Positions 11,411 to 23,400 of a DNA stretch of 64,000 bases are shown here, piece by piece. The notes beneath the pieces were generated by a model, which did not search any database, was not told the origin of the DNA, and was given only the letters and a program-made list of their open reading frames with translations. Every line of letters starts with the position of its first letter. The first letter of the stretch is position 1. The position numbers and the translations under genes were made by a program. This DNA is from Anas platyrhynchos (Eukaryota; Chordata; Aves; Anseriformes; Anatidae): assembly GCF_047663525.1 (NCBI RefSeq), contig NC_092588.1:90517501-90581500 (forward strand), given 5' to 3'.

Positions 11411-14400
11411 AACACTCATTTTTATGAGAAATAGCAGAAGTAACAGAATGCACTGCCATCCCTCCTTGCTGGGGCAATTTTGAAAGGATGATGTGTTATA
11501 TGCTATCTTACATGTATTTGCTGTTGTGATGAGCTTCAAACATATACTATTATCTACTACATGAGGCTGAGAAAATAACACAGGTTACCAATTCTATTGA
11601 AGTTATAATAGAAATGAACAAATGGAAGAAGAGATGCAGACAGCTACTTCTGTGAGTCTCAGTAAATGCACTTAACAGAGTATAAAGGCTAAATACTGAA
11701 AACTACTTACAAAGAACTGTTCTGAGTAATATTAATTTGGAAAAAAAATACAACAACAACAAAAAAATTGAACAGAAGCTCCCTAATCTGTGCCAACATA
11801 AGTATCTATGCTTTAAAAAAAAAAAAAAAAAAAAAAAACAACAACAAAAAAAAACATTTTATCACTAAGTCATTACCAGAAAGAGAACAGTTAAACTCCA
11901 TTCAGTCATAGCTCTGAAAGAAGAAATCTAGGAGCCCAAAAAAGCCTCATACTAAAGCATGTACAGCTTCCTTCTTCAGTCACCTGCATGTGTACCAAAC
12001 ATGATTAACAAGCATGGCACAGCTACTCTCAGCTCTGAAGGACTTGCAAAGATGATGACTGAGAGGAGCCATACTATTTCCAAACATGAAGTCTCAAAAT
12101 CCCAAAAATGAATGTTTCTGGTCAAAGTTTATATTTGAGATGAATCTGTCTTCAAGGTGGATCTTTGCAGACAGCAAGGAAGCTTTGCAAACATGGAGAC
12201 AGTACAGAGCAGTCTTCTGTGGTGTTTGAATTTGGCATTTTCCAAGCAGGAAAGCAGGAGTTAGAGATTTTTCTTAGATTACTTTGAAAAATCCCAGTCC
12301 TGATTCTTAGTGTCATTACTGAAGCCTGTGTTGTATCTGTTGCATTCAACATTATACAATGGAAAAATAGGATAGCCAAACGTTAACACTCTTGCTGTCC
12401 AGTACATCTGGATTTTTATTTCTCTCCTTCACTTTCTTTCCTCATCCTACCACAACAGAGAAATACAGCCAGTAAAAGAAACTGCACTGCACACTTCTTA
12501 TACACAGCTATACCTCTGTTCTCCATATGAATTCAGCTGTCAAAAGAAAGCTAACTATCCCAAGTAGTGACATTTTTATTTAGAAACCAAACAAACAGGT
12601 ATCATATGTACACAGTCCATTCTTCAAATTGTTGGGGGAAAAAGAGCTTTTATCTGGGAAAAAGGTGAAAAGTATTGAAGTTGTCCTGCAATGCAAAAAT
12701 TACCCAGTCTGACATTGTCAGTTCATGCTGCCTCTACCTAATATGCCTTGGGATCCAAAAGCATGAGGCAATACATGGCCTCATATCAGGCAAGCATGCA
12801 ATCCTGGCTGTTTAATCATGGGCTGCTTTAATCCCAGGAGAAATGGAATTTGGAAGCCAAGCTTGTATAGTCACACACGAATCAATAAGGATAAGGAGTT
12901 AATGGAAATTATGTGTGATACTTATCACAGATTAGCCACTTTTAACTCACTTCTTACCTATATAGCTACGTAGAATCTGTTTTCTTTTGTTAAAATCAAG
13001 GGTGTTGATGCTCCTTAACAGCAAGAATAAGGTCTTCATTCAAAGAAGCCCAAGCCCTCTGTTAGATTTTAACATCAATTGCATTGCACTGGATAGTGTA
13101 AACTGGGCATGGCACACCAACAGCTGTTAACCTGTACTGCTTATTAAGGGCAGTTTTTAGTCTATTTCACTAAAATGATTTTCCAGTACCAAAATTTGGA
13201 GAGTAGGCAAAATAAATAATCCTAACTTTAGGCTAGTGTAACAAAAGATTAAAGGCATGTTAAAGCCTAAAGAGCTTAAATACTGCGTAGTTGTTGCCTG
13301 AAGCCTATGTGAACTCTGCTTTATGCATTAAAGCCTTTCAGGGGCCTCAAATCCTCTTTGTAGAAATGTCTGTGATTGTCCAAATCTTGTGATGGCAAAT
13401 ATCTATCTTAAACACCCAAGTTCAAAATAAATAGGTATACCTTTACCTGTATGCAAGAATAAGCAGATTTACAGGATTAAGCATGAGAATATTGATATAG
13501 CAGGCTACATCTAAAGACACAGTGAGCCACAGAGAAGCCACTTATCTTTCAACAGCACTGCTTACCACTGGATGATATGGCTTTTCTCTCCTCAGTCACT
13601 GTAGTATGAGCCATGCCACCCCCTCAACTCTCTTCTGATAGGGTACTTTTAAACCACAGATGGGGCACTTTAATTCCTATTGCTGCTTCACTCATGAGGG
13701 ACAACTGTTTAGCTGGACCTGGCCATTCAAATTAAGGCTAAGACAGGTGTAACTCACTTACCTGTACATGTGGGTGTCTCTACTTTCTATACATAGCCTG
13801 TAACATAACCTACTTCCTGAGCACAGACTGTTGTGTCCTTATTTTTCTCTGCTAAGAGATGTTTACTTGTAATACTTAGTCCTGCAAAATACTGTGCTAT
13901 TTCTCATGTAATCAAACCTGTATGAGTGCTTGCAGTTTTGAAGTCACATATAAGCACAACATGAGGAAATACCTTTGTAGTATGCAGCCAGAAATGCATA
14001 GAAGACTGGGTTGCAGAGCTTCTTATGTGCTGTTGGGGTTCAAGCGTTCAACCTGGCATAGTAATCCCATATAAAATCAAAAGCAAACTAGGATTGTTAC
14101 AGAACAAAGATTTCTGCTCATGTAAATGCCTGATAGAGCACAATGTTTAAGTGGAATTTATACTTGCGTTTTGAAGAATTCAGAAGGCATCTGTCACAGC
14201 TGACCATGTTGATGCAAAAACAGTGGAAACAGGCAGCAAGCAGCATAACAACCGCTCTAATATGCTCATCATGCAGTATTGCACAATGTACTATCATGCC
14301 AGAGTGTGGTACGAGCTAAATGCAGAGAAACAAGAGCAACTTTAAACTCCTTTAAGGAATACATTCAATAGTTCTGTACTGACATCAAGTTAATCTACTG

Positions 14401-14454
14401 ATTTCCTACATTTGCTTCACGTACTTCATTCTGCACTAGAACATGTTGTCCAGG

Positions 14455-14830
14455 ACCATGTTCAGAAAGTTTTTGAGCATGTGGTTCACATCCTTAGAGA
14501 ATCTCCCTAGGCAACAAATGCCAGTGCTGTCACACTTTCAGTATATAAAAAAGTGTTTCCTAACATTGAGGTGGGAGGTCCTGTGTTTCAGTTTGTGCCC
14601 ATTGCCATTTGTCCTGTCACTGGGCACCCTGAAAAGAGCCTGGCTCTGCCTTCTTTGCTGCCACCCCTCCTTTAGGTATTTATACATTGATAAGATCCTC
14701 CCCTGGACTCCCCTTCTGAAATCTCAGCTTTTCTTTGTAACATACTCCACTCCCTTGTACCTCCAAAAGTTCCTTGTCCTGTGAAGCCTGAAACTGTACA
14801 TAATACTCCAGGTGTAATGAAAAAATTGTA
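14455..14830 (-). mobile_element. CR1 LINE 3' fragment, old
   Basis: The plus strand carries the antisense of a CR1 ORF2 tail: AAGTGTTTCCTAACATTGAG, GTTTGTGCCCATTGCC, TGTCCTGTCACTGGGCACC, then CCTTTAGGTATTTATACATT and TGATAAGATCCTCCCC. Substitutions are numerous and frames are broken. The true 3' terminal repeat is not obvious, so this is an internal piece near the end of ORF2. Confidence 0.85.
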
Positions 14831-16367
14831 AGGTAATACTTTAAATATAACATAAAGAGCAAGAGAAGAAGCAGCACAAAGCTGAGAACTCTTAAAGAAA
14901 AGCATTAAATATCCAGAAGTGTAGATAAGCAATACACTACTACCACATTTAAGACAAAAATTAAAAAAGGAATTGATCCAGATATAGAAGAGTTACACTA
15001 GCACTACATTCTAAGTAGAGTGCATGCATGCTCTTCATTGCATTACTGTCTTTGCGTTTCTACGAGTGAAGAAAAATACAAATCTGGCATTATGTTCAGT
15101 TCCTTATGTTATAACAATTCCTTGCAGCTTTGGCTAGTTGCAAAGTGGACAAGACTAGGACAAGTAGCCTGAAAGCAAAAGGTATGTTTCTCCTACCACT
15201 ACTACTTCTGTCCTGTTTGTAGAAAATAGAACAAATCGAAAAACACAGTAACAATGCACAAAATGCAAAGAAGCTTTAAACACTGGAAGCCTATTTTATG
15301 GCTCCCTGAATTTAACTTTAAATCTTGCTAGCATAGACCACAGAATAGAAACAATTTAAGATCTCTAATGCTGGGGTAAAAGAAACTGAGTTTATATTGG
15401 TATCGTTTCATTTCAGGTATGGAAGGGCTCTGTTGGACTTGGGGCAGAGAGAAACTGAGGGTATTAACACCTATTCCCTGCTCGCCACAGACTTACTACT
15501 AAGGCAACTTTGGGCAAGTCTGCTGAAATGGAGATAGGAATTTTCTGCCTCATAGGCAAGAATAAAATTAATGTCTATAAACTGCCGGAATAGCCAGGAG
15601 TTTTATATTAAGTATTTTTATATTAAGTATTAATTTTAATATAAAGATTTTTAAACAGGTGAAAGAAAAACTTCCAGTAACAAATTCTGAGCTATTACCC
15701 ACACCACACATAAAATCCCTCTGGAAACAAAGTATAACTCTAATTACTTCCCTAACTTGAGGTTTCTTATTATTTCCTGCCCCACAGAGTATACATCCAA
15801 TTCCGTACCCTTTTTCCCAAACAATAAGCAAACCAAAAAGCTGCCATGATTAACAAGCAGTGGTTTAATGGTTAAGTGGATAAACAAGGGCTTATTTATG
15901 CTCAGGAGCATGGGAGGCATAAATAAAAGAAATAATTAAAACAAACCAAGTTAAAAATGAAGGCCCTTATTAACACAAAAGATTACTTATAAGTAATTTA
16001 TTTCCTCCTTTAGTTCATAAAGGCAAGCAAAAGAGATTTTCTTGGACTATGGAATAAGGTCATGGAGTTAACTCATAAATGCACTTTGCAAGACCTTTAC
16101 AAAAATAAAGGAACGTACAGAAGTAAAGATTTGTTAGTGGAGGAAAAAAAATTAAAGAATCACCCAGGATGTTGTAACTGACATGAAGCAGAAAATATGG
16201 AATGTGACTAGTTTTTTGAGCATGATGTAAGCCTTTAAATGCAGGAATAGAAACCTGAAACAACTTATAGAACATCAACACAGCATATTAAAAAGGAAAA
16301 GAGCATCCAGAAGACAGACAGTTACAGAACAAAGGAAGACAAACAGGAAACACTGTATGCCTAAGTG
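14831..16367. other. Intergenic, no gene seen
   Basis: AT-rich sequence with a short direct repeat (TTTTATATTAAGTATT twice at 15600-15631). No exon or RNA gene recognised. Confidence 0.7.
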
Positions 16368-16597
16368 TGCACTTGCAGCCCAGAAAGCCAGCTGTATCCT
16401 GTGCTATGAGGTTGGTGAGGCACTGGCACAGCTTGCCCAGAGAAGCTGTGGATGTCCCATCCCTGGAGGTGTTCAGGGCCAGGTTGGATTTAGTTTTGGG
16501 CAACCTGGTCTGGTGGGAGGTGTCCCTGCACATGGCAAGGGGGTCGGAATTGGATGGGCTTTGAGGTCCCTTCCAACCCAAAACATTCTGTGATAAA
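16368..16597 (+). mobile_element. CR1 LINE 3' end
   Basis: The sequence encodes a relic of the CR1 ORF2 C-terminus (RHWHSLPREAVDVPSLEVF in one frame), followed by the 3' UTR with GAGGTCCCTTCCAACCCA and a terminal ATTCTGTGAT. It is 5'-truncated to about 230 bp. The upstream part contains CAGCCCAGAAAGCCA, also typical of CR1 ORF2. Confidence 0.9.
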
Positions 16598-17841
16598 TCT
16601 TAGGTTAAAATACTTGGTAAGTTCATTCCATGTGAGAAGTTAATAAGAAAAGAAAAAACAGTTTAATGCAGAATAAGGAAAGACTATAGGATAAGGGAAG
16701 GGTTCAGAGCATTAGTACTTCCACAGCTATATTCACAATACACGTATATTAAAATAATTAGCAGTTTGATGGTACTGACCATAGTGAAATACTGAAGAAA
16801 TCCACTACACAGTCAATTACTTCGGTATTAACGTGTGCTAAGTAAATGCAAGAATCTACTGTGAAAGAAGCTACAAATACATAGTAATTTAGGAAACTCG
16901 CTCAGTCCTTCAAAGGAGGCAGAAGTGGAGGGCATCACAGATGCAAATAGCTGGTATCAATGGAGACTTTGGGCAACCTTAAATTTCAGTGTGAACTTCA
17001 ATCCCATTGTAACTAGTTCTTACATCAGTTTTTGTGTGAAGAGGAGAAAGCTGTGTAGGATGAGAATAGGAAACAACTTATTCACATTATATTTATACAG
17101 TAAATTTTATGGTGACTTTTTTTGTTGTTCCATAATACCTACTGTGAAGAGTTTAGGAACTAAGGAATGTAAAATGCAAAAGTTATTTCTATCAGCCTAC
17201 ATAACATTAGGTAGGGTTAACCAACACAACAACGTAACTGCTCCCCCATGAAAAATAAAGAATTTACAGTTACTTCTTAAACAAGCCCTTACTCATATTT
17301 CATAGACAACACAAAACAATATACATATATAATACAGAAGATCCTAAACCCAAGTTCTGTAATGAGAACACTTGGAGGCCTGTCAGGTTCTTACTTGTAC
17401 ATGCTATAAAGCTCATTAAAAAAATACAGCAATTCACTGAAATACTTTTTTTTTTTAAACTTCAATGAAAGCATGAAACTACATAGACCATGACAGCTGA
17501 CAAGTTATGAGCTGCTCTCATTTCTGTAAGCATGTTCTTTCACATACTTAGCAATTGTTACTCAACAATATGTAAACTTACACCTATGAAAATAAAAACC
17601 TGACAAATTTATGCTAAATCTACAGTATTTCTTTGTCTATAAAATTCACTTTTTAAAGTACCTAACACCTGTAAAACAAAATCATTTTCTATAGTTAATG
17701 AAATAAAAACTCCAAACTTCCCTTAACATGTACTCCAGTAAGTCAGTCTCGTACACAATCAAGGGTAAATTCTAAGGCAAATGATAGTGAACACTATGTT
17801 CTCAAGAGAAAATACAAACAAAATTGCACTATAATAGAGGT
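16598..17841. other. Intergenic, no gene seen
   Basis: Between two plus-strand CR1 3' ends. The frame at 16925-17251 has no recognisable features. Confidence 0.7.
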
Positions 17842-17953
17842 GTGGACATGGCATGAATGGACACGATTTAGTGAGTGGAGTCAGCAGCTCAGGTTGATGG
17901 TTGGACTTGATCTTGAAGGTATTTTCCACCTAGATGATTCCATGGTTCTACAT
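17842..17953 (+). mobile_element. CR1 LINE 3' end, diverged
   Basis: GGTTGATGGTTGGACTTGAT, CTTGAAGGTATTTTCCACC, TAGATGATTCCATGGTTCTA is the standard CR1 3' terminus with mutations. The preceding 70 bp (GGACACGATTTAGTGAGTGG) also match the CR1 tail. 5'-truncated. Confidence 0.85.
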
Positions 17954-19764
17954 AAACTGTTCTGCAACCTACATAGTATATATTAATTTTTACCAGAAAC
18001 TTTGGGATTTCTAAAATTTATATTATCTATTTACAGAAAACAGATTCCATATGAATTATTATAACTTCATGCATGGATGATAGCTTTCACATAATTTGAT
18101 TCCCTGAAGGTCAGTAAAGTTTAACAACAGACAGTTTATAGGTGACAAAACAGAGACTGAAATATAGTCACTGATGCTCAAATTCTAATTACCAAGTTCT
18201 GCCAACCTGGACATTGCAGCCAATGTTCTACTCCAGAACTTTCCTTTCATTGGTTCAAAAACTGCCCCTCTTTTAAGCCTGATAGGTAACTTAACCCCAC
18301 TGCAGAGAGCAACTTAATTTAGGGAGAAGAATGAATTGGAATAAAAAGCCTTGATAAATGTAATGGGGAAAAAAAGATGCATCTGTTCCCTTGATTGGTC
18401 CAAAGTACACTTTTGCATCAAATCCTAAATTTTAACCCTTTATTATATCTTACCATACAACTTTGGCTGCAACATGAAAATATCAGTGATAACCATAGCA
18501 GGCCATCTTTCTATTTCTTTATTTCAAGGTTCATCTGTTTGTCTAGTTCATACCTCCATACCTAACCCATGACAATACATCATACAGCAGCTAGGAATTC
18601 AAAAATGAAAGCTATTACACTCACAATGAAGTCTCATATACACACCTATTATTGTTGGCAAGTCACATGTTGAAAGGCTTTGCTGACACATCAGAAGTAG
18701 CTAGAGCACTAGGAACAGCACAGTTGTTGGTGCAGCTCTGCACTTGTGCCAACATAGCTACGTTATTCCCTGCCCTATTTTATAACACACCTAATATGTC
18801 ATATGCTAGCCACCAAATTATTAAGCAAAATTTAAGGCACGCTTTTGTCTGTGCTTTGATTACAAGCTCCTTGGTAGAGCAATTCATCCTAAAACGTGCA
18901 CAATGTTTGCCAGACACTGGATTACTTTCATAAATTAGTATTTTTAGCAGAAGGCAATACATCCTGTGATTTTTCAATTTTTGTACATTCTTCCTGATTA
19001 CACACAGTTCTATTGTCAAATTTACATTTCTTTAATTTGAATCAATCATCCATTCTGTATGAAAGAACACAAAATAAGATGCATCTAAGGGACCCAACAA
19101 CAAAAAACATCGTAACTGTGTGAATAATGAACTGTAAAGCAATAAGTATTTTTAAAGTGCTATTGTTAAATACATAAAATGAAAGAGAAGGCAAATGATT
19201 CAATAATGAATTGAATACGAAAGTAAGAGAACAGATCTTACTAAATTCCAGCAATCTTTTAAATTTACAATGAAAAAGAAAGACTGGTAGTACACTGTAT
19301 CCCTGTCATTAAATAAAGAAAATTGTAATTTGTACCATAATCATTTTAAATTCAAAGGACCACACAGAGACCAACACAATAAATATCCCAAATACAGTAG
19401 CAGGTGCTGTTATTCTTTAGTCCAATACTGAAAATAAACAATTTTGATTTGAAGATATTAATTCAGAGGACCACCTCTCATTTCTCTCTACATCACTATG
19501 ACATGGAAGTCCACAGGCCACTAAAAATTTAGTACTTCACCACAGAATAAGCAAATAACAGCTTGGTACGCCACTGCTTCAGTCATGACTTTTCATTGTG
19601 TTCTCAGCCGCTTGGGGCCTAAAAACCCATTCTGCCCTCGTTGAGTGTTCAAATGCATTTTCTTACTTGCAAGCAATAACCAAAAAGAACAACAGCTTAA
19701 GATTCCCATAAAAATTTCAATTATGACAAGAAATACCAAGTTCCGTGATGATCTGATCAATAAC
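17954..19764. other. Immediate downstream flank of SLC35B3
   Basis: AT-rich, no gene recognised. If a distal polyadenylation site is used, part of this would be 3' UTR. Confidence 0.6.
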
Positions 19765-20282
19765 TTAAAAAAACACAATATTTTTATTTAAAATGAAAAA
19801 GTGACAGCATATCATATTCTAAATCTTCCATCTTTAAAACTGCAATTTGGTCAACCAGTTGCTGATTAGGTTCCATTAAACGTGAATACAGTATTACATT
19901 TAAATTACCTCACCTAGACAATTAACAAAGACAGAGAACCACAAATCTCAAACCAGCCACGACCAATATTATTAAAATGCCCAAGTAAGTCTTCTAGTGT
20001 GTCACATTTGGGGTGCAGCTTCTCAGCAGTTTGCCAGGAGCTGCTGTCCTTCATTGACTGATAAAGCCATCTGACAATGGCCTCTAACACCTTTTATGAT
20101 GAATTCAAGTGCTCTGAAGAAAGGGCTCACAAAAATGTGCATTTCTAGCCATCTGCAAGCAGACAATATGCCTTCAGCTCCTTTGGTTTTAATAATGTTC
20201 CCTTTGGAAAGTGAATCAGTTGAAGACTGTTCCAATAAAACGTTAAGTCATAGTCGTCATAGTCTAGACCATAAACCATTGT
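19765..20282 (-). other. SLC35B3: SLC35B3 3' UTR (end approximate)
   Basis: Non-coding sequence downstream of the stop in gene orientation. The end is placed at the first AATAAA signal (minus strand, 19788-19783) that has a GU/U-rich tract just after it. That gives a 3' UTR of roughly 0.5 kb. Shorter (ATTAAA near 20190) or longer forms cannot be excluded. Confidence 0.45.
19767..19788 (-). terminator. Candidate polyadenylation signal for SLC35B3
   Basis: On the minus strand AATAAA at 19788-19783 is followed within about 15 bases by TGTGTTTTTTT, a GU/U-rich downstream element. The spacing is a little tight. It is the first canonical hexamer after the stop codon on this strand that I could find with such a tract. 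Confidence 0.45.
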
Positions 20283-20433
20283 CTATACAGTTTGCGACAA
20301 CGTCCTTGTTTTTCTTTCTTCCACACTTTTTTTCCAAACACCATGCAGCGAAGGCAGTTTGATTTTATCCATATTCTTACTGTAAACATTAAGAAATATA
20401 CCAAGAACAACCAGCAAGCCTGACCACACATAC
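20283..20433 (-). CDS. SLC35B3: SLC35B3 exon 10 (C-terminus and stop)
   Basis: Acceptor ctcccttttag at 20434. The first base completes Gln, then 49 codons and a TGA stop ending at 20283. It encodes the last helix (YVWSGLLVVLGIFLNVYSKN) and a basic cytosolic tail ending KTRTLSQTV, nearly the same as the human tail. The exon continues into the 3' UTR. Confidence 0.95.
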
Positions 20434-23400
20434 CTAAAAGGGAGGGAAAGGAGGGGGAAAAAAATTACCATTAACACTTTAATTGTAGTGATTACATATC
20501 AATACTTATGAATTAGATAAATATAAAGTTCCAACCCTAAAGAGAGAAGGTTAAGAAAAACAGCAACAACATTTTAGTAGACTTTGAGAAAGAATTTGCT
20601 CGAGTCTTTATTTCTTCTGTCCTTCAACCCTTCATTTTCCTGTCCAGGCTGGAGAGTTAAGGTGCATTGATATTTAAAACACAATAAACAGAACCTGTTC
20701 TTTCTTGTAGGAATAAAGCAGCTCTGAGGGGTTTTAGAATGTTTTTCTTTCCTACATTTAGGAGAGCTACTCTCTCTATTACTGGTCCAAAAACACATTT
20801 TCACTCAATGCTTTATGTCTATACCTCCAAATGTGCATTTTTAATTTAGATCTCCATTATTTTAAAGCCTCAACATTCTTAGCTGGAATAAATTGTATTT
20901 GGGCATTTGACTGTAAGCTTTGTTCTGAAGTCTCAAATTTACAGATAGCAATAAAATCAAACACTATTTTGTTTCAGATCAGAAATATTTAGGATCAATG
21001 AAATAACTGAGCTGCATGTCCCAGTGTAAGGCCAAGTCTTCCTAGAGAAAGTACCCAAACAATTTATTAAGTGTCTTAAGCACTACATATTACCTAAGAT
21101 TTTTCTTAAAAAGCAAGAACAAAAAATACCAATATGTGAAACAATTTGTCTTCCAGACCCTTAGAAAAATTGAAACTATTTTCTCTAGCATGATTAGCAT
21201 CAACAAGTCAGTCAATATTCACAACAGATTGCCAACATTTGTAGAAGACAGAAGACAAAAACCATTAAAGCCTGAATGTAATTAATTACTGGTGTTGTAT
21301 TTCTATGATCAACATGATAATTTTTATACAATAAATAAAATCTCATTTAAAACAATAAATACTCACTGGAATGTGAATGGTTTTGCAAAGAACAGAAAAG
21401 AGAGCACAATGGTCATTGCTTTTCTTCCTGTTGTTACTGCAGAGGAAAAGAGACATTTACTTCTTTAATAATTTACTTACAATGTAAGAACATGAAACAG
21501 TCTTTGATATTAGTAGATACCCTTATTATCCAGTTAAGGGTCTGGCTAAATGATCATCATCCTTGGTGCAAACAAACCGTAGGCACATTCCTACAGTATG
21601 AAATTATGCTAGGACCATGTTATGTGAAACAAGCATGCTGTATCAGCTCCAGTTAGGTATCTGCAGTACCTGAAAGCAATGAACAATCCATACAAATATC
21701 TTATTGTATAAACTAAAAGCAGTCGTCTGTTACAGTAGGAAAAAAAGTGGGATCGAATCCATGGGTATTTGGACACAACATATCTCTTGCCATTCCTACT
21801 TCACTTTATTACAGTTCAATGGTCTAGCATGTTGCTTTGGGCCTTTTTTTTTAAGTGGAATGGAACCAGCAATCTGTAATCCTGTAGCTTTACTTATTTA
21901 GCAGTGCAGAGAAATACAAGTTTGGCTAGAAACCTAAGAGACCAAGGACGCTAGACTTCAGTGGCTTAGTAGGCTTTCCTAGAATTATTAAAAGGCCTTC
22001 TTCTACATGTGATCTCATCAATAGCAAGAATCAAGGTAGTAAGAACTGAGGACAATTCTGTTACCAAAATTGAATTAAATTATTTGCTTGGGTTACTTTC
22101 AAATTAACTATAAATTTCAACAATTACTTGAACAATTTCAATGCTATTTGCTATGAAGAATAAAATTCTGCTAGTAAATTGTATACTGGGAAACATACAT
22201 AGTTTATCACTGAAACATGCAATCAGTAACTAAGTAAAAGTGTTATGAAAACATTGAAAAGAGTAACAAGCAGCCAGGTGTACAAATTCAGCTACAGAGA
22301 AGGGACCTGGGAAGGTGATACATGACAGCACAGGTTTCTCATTTAATAAAGATCATAGTACAATTGTCTGGACCATTAGAAAACCATGCCTTTTTTTATT
22401 AACAGAAAATATTTTGCTTATTATGTACTTTTGCTATAACAGGCTAAGAAGACCTTGTTCGTATAACCATACCCACATGAGTATTAGTGTAACACCAAAA
22501 CAAAAGGAAACAGTGACTACTGATGTATTTTCATGCCTTTTTTTGGACAGTAAAGCAAGTTTTATTCTCCCCCAAAAATCTTATCTGAAAAAGATGTTTA
22601 ATACTGAAATAAACAGCCTTCACCATTGCTTTGTCTGACCCAGTCTCAACCTCCTAATAACAATTTCTATACATTAAGAAATTTATGCACATCAAATAAA
22701 ATGATTTTCTATTACATGAAAAATTAAAGTAGAATGAAAAAGAAAATTGAGTTTTAATTAGAAAACAGTTTACAGATGAATAATTTAAAAAATGGTAAAA
22801 TTCAGTTTTTCTAATTACGAGTATTTCTGTTCTTTCAAATCAGTTATTAATTAAAATATTTATGTAACCATTTCCTTCTAAATTAAGTGCCTTTTATTCT
22901 TTTTCCCAATTAAGTCTGATAATTTCTCATTCTGCTAATAGAAATACAATTTTCATTAAACTCCTTCACCCCATTCCCCCCAACAAGGAGAAGGGTTGAT
23001 GGGGAGGGGGGGGGGGGCGGGACAGTAATGAATGTGGTCTTCCAAGGCATGATAAACATTTTCATATTGCTACAGGCAAGACAGAAAGGGATTGTCAAGG
23101 TCAGGCACAAGGAAATCTGGGAAGGGTCTTCTATTCCACAGCACTTAAGCAATTTTTAGCACAGGTAGTTTTTTTTTTTTTTTTTTTTTTAAGAGCTATT
23201 TCAATACATGAACCAACCCCTCATCTGGGCCAGCTTCCAGAAAGTAGATCTCTTGAACTTTAAAACAAACATCAAACAGAAGTGCTGCAGAGGTAAGAAT
23301 TAACAGGAAACCAGACCATGCAACTTTCATGTCCAGAAAACAACCGTCTGTATTCTCCTCTCTGCTAATGCAAATGAAGTAGACATTACCTGGCAGAAAC

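Larger units (their letters stand above)
4705..14454. other. Intergenic flank, no gene seen
   Basis: About 9.7 kb of AT-rich DNA with homopolymers and a TA microsatellite. The longest frames (up to about 120 codons, e.g. 8716-9078 minus) lack domains, and neither codon pattern nor splice structure suggests exons. The part at 5990-6330 is complex and repeat-free and might be conserved regulatory DNA (inference only). Confidence 0.65.
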